A stretch of 64,000 nt of DNA from an uncultured Eisenbergiella sp. (GCA_904392525.1 CAJFMW010000004.1:1-64000); one strand, 5' to 3'. Shown: positions 9,217-19,374, numbered from the stretch's first letter. The notes: generated by a model from the sequence alone, not told the origin. A program made the numbers and translations.

Positions 9217-10296
9217 TTATCTCTCCGTACAGCTGATGCAGGGATCGATGGTCAGGATCATGATCGGCACATCGGCCAGCTGGCAGCCCTTCAGCGTCTG
9301 GATCAGGGCCGGAAGGTTGGCAAAGGTGGGGGTGCGGACGCGGAAGCGGTCGATGAACTTGGTTCCGTTCGCCTTCACATAGTAGATCGCCTCGCCTCTC
9401 GGCTGCTCCTCCCGCATGAAATATTCCCCTTCCGGGAAGCCCTTAAAGGGAACGGCAACCTCGCCGCCGGGGATTTTGGAGGCCGCCTGACGGATCAGGT
9501 CAATGGACTGGAAAATCTCCCGGATGCGCACGTCGCATCTGGCGTAGCAGTCTCCCACATCGCTGGTCACCGGCTCAAAATTCAGATCGGAATAGGCCGC
9601 ATAGCCAAGCTTCCGGTTGTCCAGCGCGATGCCGCTGGCCCGCATGAAGGGGCCCACAGCGCCCAGATCATGGGCCTGCTGCTTCGTCAAAAAGCCCACA
9701 TCCCTGAGTCTGCTGTTCACCGCAGAATCGTTCAGGAAGGTCTTTGTCAGCTCCTTTAATTCCTTTTCCATGTCCTGAAAATTGGCCACAAACTGACGGA
9801 GCATGGAAGCGTCCATGTCTTTTCTCTGGCCGCCGATTTTGTTCACGGAAAAAATAACCCTCCCTCCGGTGGAGGCCTCAAACATATCCAGCACCTTTTC
9901 CCGGATTCTCCAGGACTGCATGAACAGGCTCTCAAAGCCGAACGCATCGGCCAGAAGTCCCAGCCAGAGCAGATGGCTGTGGATACGGCTCATCTCGCAC
10001 CAGATGGTGCGCAGGTATCTGGCCCGGGGCGGGATCTCGATGTTCATGATGTGCTCCACCGCCTCGCAGTAGCCCATGCCGTGCATGAAGCTGCAGATGC
10101 CGCAGATGCGTTCCGCCACGTATACATATTCGGTAAACTCTTTCTTTTCAACCAGCTTTTCCAGGCCCCTGTGGACGAAGCCGATGGAGGGAACCGCTTC
10201 CACCACCTTTTCATCCTCCAGAACCAGGTCCAGGTGGATCGGCTCCGGCAGCACCGGATGCTGCGGCCCGAACGGGACAATACTTCTTGTAGACAT
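9217..10296 (-). CDS. echE: [NiFe] hydrogenase large subunit, group 4 (EchE-like)
   Basis: RICGIC near the N-terminus and DPCISCTER at the C-terminus: both CxxC nickel-binding motifs; NuoD-like body. Confidence 0.9.
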   Translation of the reverse strand: MSTRSIVPFGPQHPVLPEPIHLDLVLEDEKVVEAVPSIGFVHRGLEKLVEKKEFTEYVYVAERICGICSFMHGMGYCEAVEHIMNIEIPPRARYLRTIWCEMSRIHSHLLWLGLLADAFGFESLFMQSWRIREKVLDMFEASTGGRVIFSVNKIGGQRKDMDASMLRQFVANFQDMEKELKELTKTFLNDSAVNSRLRDVGFLTKQQAHDLGAVGPFMRASGIALDNRKLGYAAYSDLNFEPVTSDVGDCYARCDVRIREIFQSIDLIRQAASKIPGGEVAVPFKGFPEGEYFMREEQPRGEAIYYVKANGTKFIDRFRVRTPTFANLPALIQTLKGCQLADVPIMILTIDPCISCTER

Positions 10297-10697
10297 TACT
10301 TTCCCTCCTGTCTTTCCGACTGCTGCGCGGCTGCCTTTTCCGGCTGCGAAGCGGCCGGCTCTTTTCTGTAGGGCGCCCTGTTTTTGATGCGGTAAAGATT
10401 TCCGTGGTAATCCATGGACATCATCTTCACCGTGATGCCGAACAGGTCGTGCATTTCATTTTCATACAGATAGGCCGGCGCGTAAATATCGCTGATGCTG
10501 ACGATCTCGTCATCCGGCATAATGGAAAGCCGCAGGCCCACCATTTTGTATTCTTTTCCAAAGGAATAGGTCACGTCATATCCATCGCCCGCGTTTGCGG
10601 CACAGATCTGAATGAGCCTGTAATCCCGATGCTTTAATTTCAGCACCTCCGTGATCAGGCTTTCGGGATCCACCTGCATGATTTCTCCGTCTATCAT
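10296..10697 (-). CDS. echD: NuoC-like hydrogenase subunit (EchD)
   Basis: SISDIYAPAYLYENEMHDLFGITV; overlaps neighbours within the operon. Confidence 0.83.
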   Translation of the reverse strand: MIDGEIMQVDPESLITEVLKLKHRDYRLIQICAANAGDGYDVTYSFGKEYKMVGLRLSIMPDDEIVSISDIYAPAYLYENEMHDLFGITVKMMSMDYHGNLYRIKNRAPYRKEPAASQPEKAAAQQSERQEGK

Positions 10698-11158
10698 TTT
10701 GCGCCCTCCCTTCCGGCCTTTTCCAGTTTCTTTTCTTCCGCCATTTTCTTTTTCTTCTCATCCAGAAGCGCGACCGCCTTCACCACCCCATCGATGATGG
10801 CCTCCGGCCTCGCCGCGCAGCCCGGCACGTAGATGTCCACCGGAATGATGGTGTCCACGCCGCCGATGATGTTGTAGCACTCCTTGAAAATTCCGCCGTT
10901 GCAGGCGCAGATTCCCACCGCAACGACCACCTTGGGAGAAGGCATCTGAGAATACAGCTGCTGCACCACCGGCTTATTCTGCTGGTTGATACCTCCCGTG
11001 ATCAGAAATATATCCGCATGTTTCGGATTTCCCGTATTGATGACCCCAAACCGCTCCACGTCGTACACCGGAGTCAGGCAGGCCAGAACCTCTATATCGC
11101 AGCCGTTGCAGCTCGAACCGTCATAGTGCAAAAGCCACGGTGAATTCGATACTTTCAT
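10694..11158 (-). CDS. echC: NuoB-like hydrogenase small subunit (EchC)
   Basis: SSCNGCDIEVLACLTP...GICACNGGIF...YVPGCAARPEAII. Confidence 0.88.
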   Translation of the reverse strand: MKVSNSPWLLHYDGSSCNGCDIEVLACLTPVYDVERFGVINTGNPKHADIFLITGGINQQNKPVVQQLYSQMPSPKVVVAVGICACNGGIFKECYNIIGGVDTIIPVDIYVPGCAARPEAIIDGVVKAVALLDEKKKKMAEEKKLEKAGREGAK

Positions 11159-11210
11159 CTTGCTTCCTTTCCTTCCTCATACGGAACGGATCCCCATCCG
11201 TACCGCATTT

Positions 11211-12074
11211 TTACTTGATCAGCATGACGATCATCAGGTTGATTCCCCCCGCCGCCAGCGTAACGATCCAGGTCCATTTCAGCATTTCCTGCCACTTTAC
11301 CCTGGGAAACACGTTGTCAATCAGCGTCTCCAGCAGGAAAGCCGCCAGGCAGACCAGAATGGCAGCCGGAATGCTCACCCAGCTGGAATTGATGATGAAC
11401 AGCCCCACCACGCCGAGCAGGAACACATTTTCATACCAGTGGGACAGCGTCACCAGCGCCAGAATATTTCCGGAAAGCTCTGTGGTGACTCCCCGCACCA
11501 TTTCCTGATGGGCGTGATGAGAGGTGCTGATGTCAAAGGGCGACTTCCGGAACTTGATCGTCAGGATGAAAAGAAATCCAATGAAGAAGCCGGGCAGGTA
11601 GCAGATGGCGGAAACGGGCGCCTCCGAAATCTGCCGGACGGAAAAGCTTCCCGTGGCGATGTAGAAGCCGATGGCGGTCAGAAGCACCATGGGCTCATAG
11701 GCCATCATCTGCATCAGCTCTCTCTGCGCGCCCATGGAGCTGTAAGGAGCATTTGCGGAGCAGGCAGACATGATAAAAAAGATTCCCGCCAGGGTCAGCG
11801 CAAAGAACACGAGCAGAATATCTCCGCCCCAGAAAAACAGCGCGCCTGTAAACACCACGAATACCAGAAAGCCGCAGACCAGAAAGTCCTGTACGCTGTT
11901 TACCACAACGGACTGTTTGCAGAACAGCTTATGAATGTCATAAAGAGGCTGAAACAGAGAAGGACCCTTCCTGCCCTGCATGCGGGCCGCCACCTTCCGG
12001 TCCAGCCCTTCCAGCAGAGCGCCGGCGAACGGCGCCCCGATCAGATATACAATTGCAATGATAAAGGAAGTCAT
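11211..12074 (-). CDS. echB: NuoH-like membrane subunit (EchB)
   Basis: LEGLDRKVAARMQGRKGPSLFQPLYDIHKLF; multiple TM segments. Confidence 0.88.
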   Translation of the reverse strand: MTSFIIAIVYLIGAPFAGALLEGLDRKVAARMQGRKGPSLFQPLYDIHKLFCKQSVVVNSVQDFLVCGFLVFVVFTGALFFWGGDILLVFFALTLAGIFFIMSACSANAPYSSMGAQRELMQMMAYEPMVLLTAIGFYIATGSFSVRQISEAPVSAICYLPGFFIGFLFILTIKFRKSPFDISTSHHAHQEMVRGVTTELSGNILALVTLSHWYENVFLLGVVGLFIINSSWVSIPAAILVCLAAFLLETLIDNVFPRVKWQEMLKWTWIVTLAAGGINLMIVMLIK

Positions 12075-13999
12075 ACCGCCACACCTCCTATTGTCAGAAT
12101 CAGCAGGATAATCAGCGCCCCCGCCGCAAAAACCATGGAGGGCATAAGCACCTTATTTTCACTGAAATAATCCGGCATATACCAGTTCGCCAGATACATG
12201 CGCTTTTCCTCCCCGAAGGAATCCGTAAAATTCCGGTCGTCCCCCGCGTTCGCGCCGCCCATATAGGACATGACGAGCTTATTCTTTTTTCCGAAGGTCA
12301 GAAGCCGCACAGCCACCGGAAGCACCAGGATCAGGCACAGCATCATGATCATGATGTACAGGTTTCCGGTTCCGATCAGATTCGGCACATAGGTGTGGTA
12401 CATATCCATCAGGAAGGGCTCGATCAGTCCGGAGGAAACCACCGGGAAGGTCAGACACAGCAGCACCATGAGGATGCTCAGCGTCAGGAGCGCCGTCCAT
12501 TCACTCTTTTTCGTCACATTTTTTACCCGTTCGGAATGATGATGCACCGCCACCAGCGTTCCCAGCCATTTGGTCCAGTAAAAAAGGGTGGTCGCGCTTC
12601 CGAATACCAGGAAAATCACCAGCAGGATGCTTCCGGAATCCACATAGGCCTTCAGCGCCGCCCACTTGGAAATCAGCATGCCGAAGGGGGCGAGGAACAT
12701 GCCCGCGATACCGATGATCATCACATAGGCGAGCCCTGGCAGCTTCACGATCAGCCCGTGCATATCCTCCACGTTCCTGCTGCCGGTGCAGTTTTCCACC
12801 GCGCCCACGGAAAGGAACATCAGAGACTTGGACACCGCATGGAACATCATCAGAAGGATGCCCGCCCACACGGCCTCATGCATGCCCACGCCTGCGCAGG
12901 CCGTAATCAGTCCCAGATTTGAAATGGTGGAATATGCAAGCACTTTCTTTCCATCATCCTGAGAAATGGCAAGCACGGAAGTCATCAGGAAGGTAAAGCC
13001 GCCAATGGTCGTCACCATCATACCCGCCGTATTGCCCTGAAGGGCAGGTGCCAGACGGACCAGCAGATATACGCCTGCCTTCACCATCGTAGCGGAATGC
13101 AGCAGCGCGCTGGTGGGCGTCGGAGCCACCATGGCTCCCAAGAGCCATCCCGAAAACGGAAGCTGGGCGCTCTTGGTCAGTCCGGCAAATGCCAGGAACA
13201 CCACCGGAATCAACGCCAGGGAAGCCCTCTCATCCCCGCTCACCGCAAAATTCACCAGATCCTGAATGTTGATGATCTGAAGCTGTGTCACGGAATAAAT
13301 GATCGCCACGGCAAAACCCAGACCGCCCAGCAGGTTCATCCACAGGGCGCGGAAGGAATTGTCCATGGCCTCGTCCGTCTGATTGTAACCGATGAGAAGG
13401 AAGGAGCAGATGCTTGTGATCTCCCAGAAAAAATAGATCCAGATCAGATTGCTGGAGAAAATCAGCCCCATCATGGCTCCCAGGAACAAAAAGAGCATCG
13501 AAAAGAAAAAAGACCTCCTGTCCTTATTGTCCAGATGGTGCCTGTTATAGTCTTTCATATAGCCGATCGCGTAAACGCAGATCAGGCAGCCGACAATTCC
13601 GACGATCAACGCCATGGCCACCGTCAGCTTGTCTGCCAGAATATGGTTCGCCTCAATATCCGTCCTGCCGCTTAATTCCAGCCAGGTCATCGCTCCGGTC
13701 TGCAGAATGGAAAGAAGCGCGCAGTAATATTTCCGATATTTAAAGCTGTAGTAAAACACCAGCACGACCAGCCCCCACTCCACTGCGAGCATGGCCATAT
13801 CAATCACATGCGTATGCGGCAGATAGGCTACCGTCTTCCCCCCGATCAGATTCGTAACCGCGAACACGATGACCGCCGCAACGATGATCCCACAGAAAGT
13901 GAACTGAACCGTTCTTCTGAGCAGCCCATGCTGTTTCATACAGGACATCACCAGTGCGGCCAGAAATGGAAACAGAATCAGAAACAAAATGATTTCCAT
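12071..13999 (-). CDS. echA: NuoL/antiporter-like membrane subunit (EchA)
   Basis: 642 aa, many TM segments; SAQLPFSGWLLGAMVAPTPTSALLHSATMVKAGVYLL signature. Confidence 0.88.
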   Translation of the reverse strand: MEIILFLILFPFLAALVMSCMKQHGLLRRTVQFTFCGIIVAAVIVFAVTNLIGGKTVAYLPHTHVIDMAMLAVEWGLVVLVFYYSFKYRKYYCALLSILQTGAMTWLELSGRTDIEANHILADKLTVAMALIVGIVGCLICVYAIGYMKDYNRHHLDNKDRRSFFFSMLFLFLGAMMGLIFSSNLIWIYFFWEITSICSFLLIGYNQTDEAMDNSFRALWMNLLGGLGFAVAIIYSVTQLQIINIQDLVNFAVSGDERASLALIPVVFLAFAGLTKSAQLPFSGWLLGAMVAPTPTSALLHSATMVKAGVYLLVRLAPALQGNTAGMMVTTIGGFTFLMTSVLAISQDDGKKVLAYSTISNLGLITACAGVGMHEAVWAGILLMMFHAVSKSLMFLSVGAVENCTGSRNVEDMHGLIVKLPGLAYVMIIGIAGMFLAPFGMLISKWAALKAYVDSGSILLVIFLVFGSATTLFYWTKWLGTLVAVHHHSERVKNVTKKSEWTALLTLSILMVLLCLTFPVVSSGLIEPFLMDMYHTYVPNLIGTGNLYIMIMMLCLILVLPVAVRLLTFGKKNKLVMSYMGGANAGDDRNFTDSFGEEKRMYLANWYMPDYFSENKVLMPSMVFAAGALIILLILTIGGVAV

Positions 14000-14129
14000 A
14001 TCATTCTCCCCGCTTTCCTTTTAGTAAAAATTGGGCCGGTTGTGCACCCTTCCTTATCCTACTTCCGTTCACCAAAAGTGTCAAGCAAAAAGCAATGAAA
14101 AACTTACTTTTATAGCACAACTCACAAAA

Positions 14130-14172
14130 GCCCCCGCCGTACGCCATATGAAAAGCAGGCCGCAGCGGGGGG
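14130..14172 (-). terminator. Probable terminator of the TIM-barrel gene
   Basis: CCCCCGC...GCGGGGG stem followed by CTTTT on the minus strand. Confidence 0.5.
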
Positions 14173-14210
14173 GTCGCTTATTATCCTGTCCAGATTGCAC
14201 AAAAAATTTC

Positions 14211-15074
14211 TTATTCGCCCAGCACCGTCTGAAGCGCTCTGCACGCGGTGACAAACGCCGCCTCCGTATCGGTGCGCCCGCGTTCTGCGGCATTCTTTTC
14301 CAGACCGGAGAGGCCTGCAAAATCAGCGAGGTGGGGTTCCAGGCTCAGGAAGCCTTCGTAGCCTTCTTTGTCAAGGCGGGTAAGAATTTCCTTCACATTT
14401 CCGTCTCCCTGTCCCGCAGGGACCACCAGTCCGCCGTCAAAAAGAGCGTCCTTCACATGCACATAGGCGATATGGCCTTTCAGCATATCATAGGCCTCCA
14501 GGGTGTCCTGGCCGCACTGGACGAAATTGGCGAAGTCAAAGGTTGCCTTCAGGTTCGCCCCTCCGAAGTTCTCCATCAGGTCCAGGCAGCGGGAAGCGAT
14601 GTCCCCGTAAATCTCCTTTTCATTCTCATGAAGCAGAATGAGATTCTCCTTTGCCGCAAGCTCCACCATCCGGTCCATCCTGCGGAAAACCTCGTCACGG
14701 AATTTTTCCGGCTTCTCTCCTTCCGGAAGGAAAAAGCTGAAGCAGCGGATATAGGGCGTGTTCCAGATTTTCGCCAGCTTCGCAACGTGCGCAAGGCTCG
14801 CAAGGTGGGGCTCGAAATCATCCCCGATGTTGATCTTGCCGATGGGCGAGCCGACCGCAGATACCCGGATCTTCTTTCCTTCCAGACGGCGCATCAGGGC
14901 CTCAGCCTCCGCTTCCGTATAGTCTGCCACGCCCTTGCCGTCTCCGCTTCTAAACTCCACCCAGCCGATGCCGAGCTCTTCCATCAGCGCCATCTGTCTG
15001 TCCACGGAGCTGTCAATTTCATCTGCGAAGCAGCTGATGGGGCAACTCTTCAAAATCCTTCTATCGTCACTCAT
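14211..15074 (-). CDS. Sugar phosphate isomerase/epimerase-like TIM barrel
   Basis: VEFRSGDGKG...LLHENEKEIYGD...ATFDFANFVQCGQ...AYVHVKDA; AP_endonuc_2-type. Confidence 0.8.
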   Translation of the reverse strand: MSDDRRILKSCPISCFADEIDSSVDRQMALMEELGIGWVEFRSGDGKGVADYTEAEAEALMRRLEGKKIRVSAVGSPIGKINIGDDFEPHLASLAHVAKLAKIWNTPYIRCFSFFLPEGEKPEKFRDEVFRRMDRMVELAAKENLILLHENEKEIYGDIASRCLDLMENFGGANLKATFDFANFVQCGQDTLEAYDMLKGHIAYVHVKDALFDGGLVVPAGQGDGNVKEILTRLDKEGYEGFLSLEPHLADFAGLSGLEKNAAERGRTDTEAAFVTACRALQTVLGE

Positions 15075-15094
15075 TTTTTGTTTCCCTTTCGTCC

Positions 15095-16105
15095 TCACTT
15101 TTTCATTCTGATCTCTTTGCCCGCGCAGTTTGCGGACTCATATGCACCGAGCATCAGACGGACCGTATCCCGGACGCCGTCCAGATCCTGCGCAAAACGT
15201 TCCCCGGTTCTCAGGCAGCGGTAAAAATCCGAAATGCAGTCCAGATGACCGGTTCCCCAGTAGCTCTTTCCGAGCGCCTTCTTCCTGTCAATCTCCGGCT
15301 TTTCCCTTCGGCCGTCCCGCCAGAGAAGCGTCACATCCAGCTCCTCGATGCGGATGACCACATTTTCACAGGAAATCTCGATGAGAGGAGGCGCGTCCTC
15401 GGTATAAGCGGTAGTGGCATAGAAGCAGGCCGCCGCATTTTCGTACCGGATGTAGGCCTCCATCATGTCCTCCACTTCAATGATGCCGGGGAGGTGATGG
15501 TTCGCCGTCTGCGCTTCCACGGATACCGGTTTTCCCAGGAAAACGCCCAGCAGGTCCATGGTGTGAATGGACTGATTGATCAGCGCGCCTCCTCCCTCGG
15601 TTTCCAGCTTTCCTCTCCAGCCGCTTTCCGTATAGTAAGCCGCATCCCGGTGCCAGGTGACGATTCCCCTGGCCCCCTTCACCTTTCCGGCCTTTCCGGA
15701 AGCGAGCAGCTTCTTCACGAAAAGCACACTGGGATTGTATCGGTTCTGAAAGCAGAAGCCCGCGCGGCCGGGGCCTTCCGCTACGGCCTTTTCCAGGCAG
15801 GTGAGCTGTTCTTCCGAAATCACGGGCGGCTTTTCACTGAATACATGGATTCCCTTTTTCAAAGCGTACTGCGCCATGGGGACATGCAGATAATGGGGCG
15901 TGCAGATATGCAGCACGTCCGGCCGTTCCTCCTCCAGCATTTTTTCCAGGGAATCACAGGCCCGGCAGCCGTATTCCCTTTCGTACCTTTCCGCCCGGTC
16001 CATTTTGATGTCCGAGACGGCTGTGAGCGTCACGCCATCCAGCAGGCTGATGCTCTTTGCATGCACGGCTGCGATGTTCCCGCAGCCAACGATTGCAGCT
16101 TTCAT
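15095..16105 (-). CDS. Gfo/Idh/MocA family oxidoreductase
   Basis: MKAAIVGCGNIAAVHAKSI...HVFSEKPP Rossmann fold and EKP motif. Confidence 0.9.
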   Translation of the reverse strand: MKAAIVGCGNIAAVHAKSISLLDGVTLTAVSDIKMDRAERYEREYGCRACDSLEKMLEEERPDVLHICTPHYLHVPMAQYALKKGIHVFSEKPPVISEEQLTCLEKAVAEGPGRAGFCFQNRYNPSVLFVKKLLASGKAGKVKGARGIVTWHRDAAYYTESGWRGKLETEGGGALINQSIHTMDLLGVFLGKPVSVEAQTANHHLPGIIEVEDMMEAYIRYENAAACFYATTAYTEDAPPLIEISCENVVIRIEELDVTLLWRDGRREKPEIDRKKALGKSYWGTGHLDCISDFYRCLRTGERFAQDLDGVRDTVRLMLGAYESANCAGKEIRMKK

Positions 16106-16125
16106 GTTCTGTCTGGCCTCCGGCT

Positions 16126-17301
16126 CTATTTTGTCTGTCCGCTTCCGTAGGAACCCTCCGTCTGGAAGGTAACCTCCTGAACGTTTTCTTTTGTCTTTGA
16201 ATTTTCCCGAAGCTCATTCAGCTTTTCCAGGAAAAGGTCTTCATCGATGGGCAGAGTGACGGGCTTTCCGAGCCAGCTGGACAGATGCATGGCATTGGAA
16301 AGCATCAGTCCGCGGATGCCCTCTTTTCCGTCCGCCACCAGGGGCTCGTTTCGCAGAATCTTCGCCGCAAAAGCGCGGAGCACTCCCGCGTGCTGCGGGT
16401 TTTCCCCGTCTGTTTCAAGCTCCACCACATGTCCTTCCGGCTTTGCGAAGCCCTCTGTCGCAGTGAAACAGTATTCCCGCTCGCTCATATCAAGCACATA
16501 AAAGTAGAGCTTATTGTCCTCGCAGACCAGCTTTGCCTTCTCCAGCGTAATCTCGAAACGATTGGTTCCGGGAGCGTCCGCAGTGGTGGTCACAAACACG
16601 CCGGTGGCCCCGTTTTCAAATTCCAGATAGGCGGTCACATCATCCTCTACCTCGATGTCATGCCACTTTCCGTTGTGGCAGAAGGCCTGTACCTTCACCG
16701 GAAGGCCGCAGATCCACTGCAGCAGATCCAGGTTGTGAGGGCACTGGTTCAAAAGCACGCCGCCGCCCTCTCCGGCCCAGGTTGCGCGCCAGCCGCCGGA
16801 GTTATAATAAGCCTGGGTACGGTACCAGTCCGTGATGATCCAGTTCACCCGTTTGATCTGCCCGTACTCGCCGCTGTGGACGATTTCATGCATCTTTCTG
16901 TAGACATGGTTGGTACGCTGGTTGAACATCATGGCGAACACTTTATCCGATTTTTCCGCCGCATCGTTCATCTCCCTCACCTGTTTCGTGTAGACTCCGG
17001 CAGGCTTTTCACACAGGGCGTGCAGACCGTGCTCCAGAGCCGAGATCACCAGTCTGGGATGGTCATAATGCGGCGTAGCAACCAGCACCGCGTCGCAGAT
17101 TCCGGATTCAATCAGCTGATCTCCGTCCTCAAAGATGCGCACATCCTCCGGAAGGTTCTCCTTCGCCCACTGTCTTCTCGTTTCACGAAGGTCTGCCACC
17201 GCAACGAGCTTCAGCTCCGACACCTGTCCGTCCAGGATCGTCCTGCAGTGACCGCTTCCCATATTTCCGATTCCAATAATTCCAAGCTTTACCTGTTCCA
17301 T
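16126..17301 (-). CDS. Gfo/Idh/MocA family oxidoreductase
   Basis: MEQVKLGIIGIGNMGSGHC...LHALCEKPAGV; start at internal Met 17301. Confidence 0.9.
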   Translation of the reverse strand: MEQVKLGIIGIGNMGSGHCRTILDGQVSELKLVAVADLRETRRQWAKENLPEDVRIFEDGDQLIESGICDAVLVATPHYDHPRLVISALEHGLHALCEKPAGVYTKQVREMNDAAEKSDKVFAMMFNQRTNHVYRKMHEIVHSGEYGQIKRVNWIITDWYRTQAYYNSGGWRATWAGEGGGVLLNQCPHNLDLLQWICGLPVKVQAFCHNGKWHDIEVEDDVTAYLEFENGATGVFVTTTADAPGTNRFEITLEKAKLVCEDNKLYFYVLDMSEREYCFTATEGFAKPEGHVVELETDGENPQHAGVLRAFAAKILRNEPLVADGKEGIRGLMLSNAMHLSSWLGKPVTLPIDEDLFLEKLNELRENSKTKENVQEVTFQTEGSYGSGQTK

Positions 17302-17338
17302 TGTTTTTCTCCATTTCTGATATCTTCGGCTATCCGCA

Positions 17339-18115
17339 TCAGCGGTATCCTGCCGCAGCCAGATTGTCATAGCTCGTCTTAAGGCAGTCGAAGGGGCTTC
17401 CCTGGCAGGTATCCTGCTCCACCAGCAGATATTCGCAGTCCGTCTTTTCCAGCAGACTGAGGATGGCCGGGAAATTCAGGTTGCCTTCCATCACAGGCGC
17501 CATCACCTGCTGGAAGCCCTCTACTGCCATATCCTTTAAATGCACGCAGGGAATCCTTCCGGAAAGTCTTGCGATCCAGTCGCACACATCTCCGCCCGCA
17601 GCTGCCACCCAATAGGTGTCCAGCGTGAATCCCAGTTCTTCGGGAGTGAAGCTGTCCATCAGATATTCAATGATCCGTACCGGCTTTTCGTAGCCCGGAA
17701 TGGAAATTTTCTGGAATTCAAAGTTATGGTTATGGTACATAAACCGCTTTCCCGCCGCCGCTATTTTTTTCGCCGGCTCCTTGAAATCCTCCGCGAAATA
17801 CCGGATCCACTCCGGCGCACGGTACTTCTCCGGCATTGCGCCAAGTCCGATACAGTCGCAGCCGAGAATGTTATGTTCTTCGATGAGCCGGTCCGTATCG
17901 TTCAAAATCCGATTCACATCGCTGTGGGTCAGCACGATCTTCAGACCGTTTTCGTCGCAGATCTCACGCACCCGCTCCGGACGGATTTCCTTTCCGATCG
18001 CGGAAATCTGCACGGTGGTATAACCCATATCTGCAATTCTCTTTACCGTACGCGCGAAATCCTCTTCCGTCTGCGTATAGGCCCTGACCGTGTAAAGCTG
18101 TGCTCCAGTTTTCAT
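17339..18115 (-). CDS. Sugar phosphate isomerase/epimerase-like TIM barrel
   Basis: MKTGAQLYTVRAYTQTEEDFARTVKRIADMGYTTVQISAIG...FTLDTYWVAAAGGD. Confidence 0.87.
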   Translation of the reverse strand: MKTGAQLYTVRAYTQTEEDFARTVKRIADMGYTTVQISAIGKEIRPERVREICDENGLKIVLTHSDVNRILNDTDRLIEEHNILGCDCIGLGAMPEKYRAPEWIRYFAEDFKEPAKKIAAAGKRFMYHNHNFEFQKISIPGYEKPVRIIEYLMDSFTPEELGFTLDTYWVAAAGGDVCDWIARLSGRIPCVHLKDMAVEGFQQVMAPVMEGNLNFPAILSLLEKTDCEYLLVEQDTCQGSPFDCLKTSYDNLAAAGYR

Positions 18116-18135
18116 AGTATTTAACCCCTTTCTTT

Positions 18136-18157
18136 GGCACGAACCCCGGTTCGTACC
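18136..18157 (-). repeat. Hairpin immediately upstream of the SD of the 17339-18115 gene
   Basis: ggcacgaacc/ggttcgtacc, 9/10 paired; minus strand continues ...GTGCCAAAGAAAGGGGTTAAATACTATG. Confidence 0.75.
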
Positions 18158-18350
18158 GCCGCCCTGAGACGGCTTTTTCTTTTAGTGTTACTATATCCTG
18201 CCATTCCGCAAAAAGCCATTGCAGATGTGCACTTTTTTATTGCAAATATAGCGATGGTGAAGTAAGCTGATAGAAGGGTATTTCTACATGAGATTCATCC
18301 GGGTGTCAGCCGCTTCTTTCTGAATCTGCCGGAAGCCGCAGACGCTGGAA

Positions 18351-19283
18351 ATGGAGGAAAAAATGGGAGCTGCAACAGAGAAAAAAGAGACCGGAGAAAC
18401 CGCAAAATCCGCTCATATCAACACGGACCAGGTCAGCTTCAGCTACAGCACGTCCCGACAGGCCATGGAAGCATATTCCCTGCACTGTCACAATTTTTAT
18501 GAGGTCTATCTCTTTCTGGAAGGAGATGCGGACTACCTGGTGGAGGGAAAACAGTACCGTCCCACACCGGGCAGCCTGCTTCTTCTTTCTCCGCACTGCT
18601 TTCATGGCGTGAGGGTCAACAGCGACAGGCCCTACCGGAGATACTCCATCCATTTTCATCCGGACATTCTCTCCGCCGAAAGGCGTCCCTTCCTTCTGTC
18701 CGCCTTTCCCTCGCCAGACAGAAGAAATGCGGAAATCTATTTTGAACAGGTGGACAGGCAGGGCATCGTGAGCTGTTTTGAGGCTCTCGCTGACTGCGCG
18801 GATAAGGCGGAAGCTCTGCGGAACCGTCTCCTTCCGATCTATGTGGAGTCCCTGCTCGCCCGGATCGTGTCCCTGTCCCGGGATGTATCCGTTTCCGCAG
18901 CGGCCCCCGGCAGCGCCGATACCGTCTCCGACATCCTGCTCTACCTGAACCGGCATGTGGGGGAACCCATCACGCTGGACCAGCTCTGCGAACGCTTCTA
19001 TATCAGCAAACATCACTTAAACAAGGTTTTCCGCCGTGCAACCGGAACTACGGTTTTTGATTATCTGCTTCACAAGCGGGTCATTCTTGCCCAGGAGCTT
19101 CTCATAAACGGCCTGAGCGCGCAGGAGGCCGCTGCCCATGCGGGCTTTGGAGATTATTCCTCCTTCTACCGCAGCTACCGGCGTATTCTGGGCCATTCCC
19201 CCCTGAAAGACCGGGGCGTGCTTCCCTCCTTCCGCGCAGGCGGGGCAAAAAAGCTGGAGTATGTGAATCTGGGGAGAGGGTGA
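18351..19283 (+). CDS. AraC family transcriptional regulator
   Basis: N-terminal cupin-like sensor; C-terminal HTH VGEPITLDQLCERFYISKHHLNKVFRRATG...EAAAHAGFGDYSSFYRSYRRILG. Confidence 0.9.
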   Translation: MEEKMGAATEKKETGETAKSAHINTDQVSFSYSTSRQAMEAYSLHCHNFYEVYLFLEGDADYLVEGKQYRPTPGSLLLLSPHCFHGVRVNSDRPYRRYSIHFHPDILSAERRPFLLSAFPSPDRRNAEIYFEQVDRQGIVSCFEALADCADKAEALRNRLLPIYVESLLARIVSLSRDVSVSAAAPGSADTVSDILLYLNRHVGEPITLDQLCERFYISKHHLNKVFRRATGTTVFDYLLHKRVILAQELLINGLSAQEAAAHAGFGDYSSFYRSYRRILGHSPLKDRGVLPSFRAGGAKKLEYVNLGRG

Positions 19284-19374
19284 GCAAGGGTATCCGTAAC
19301 CCTCTTTTCCCCTCATGAATATAATAAGGCAAGAAGGATTTCCCGACCGCCATTTTCAAGAGAGGAGAACCCCT

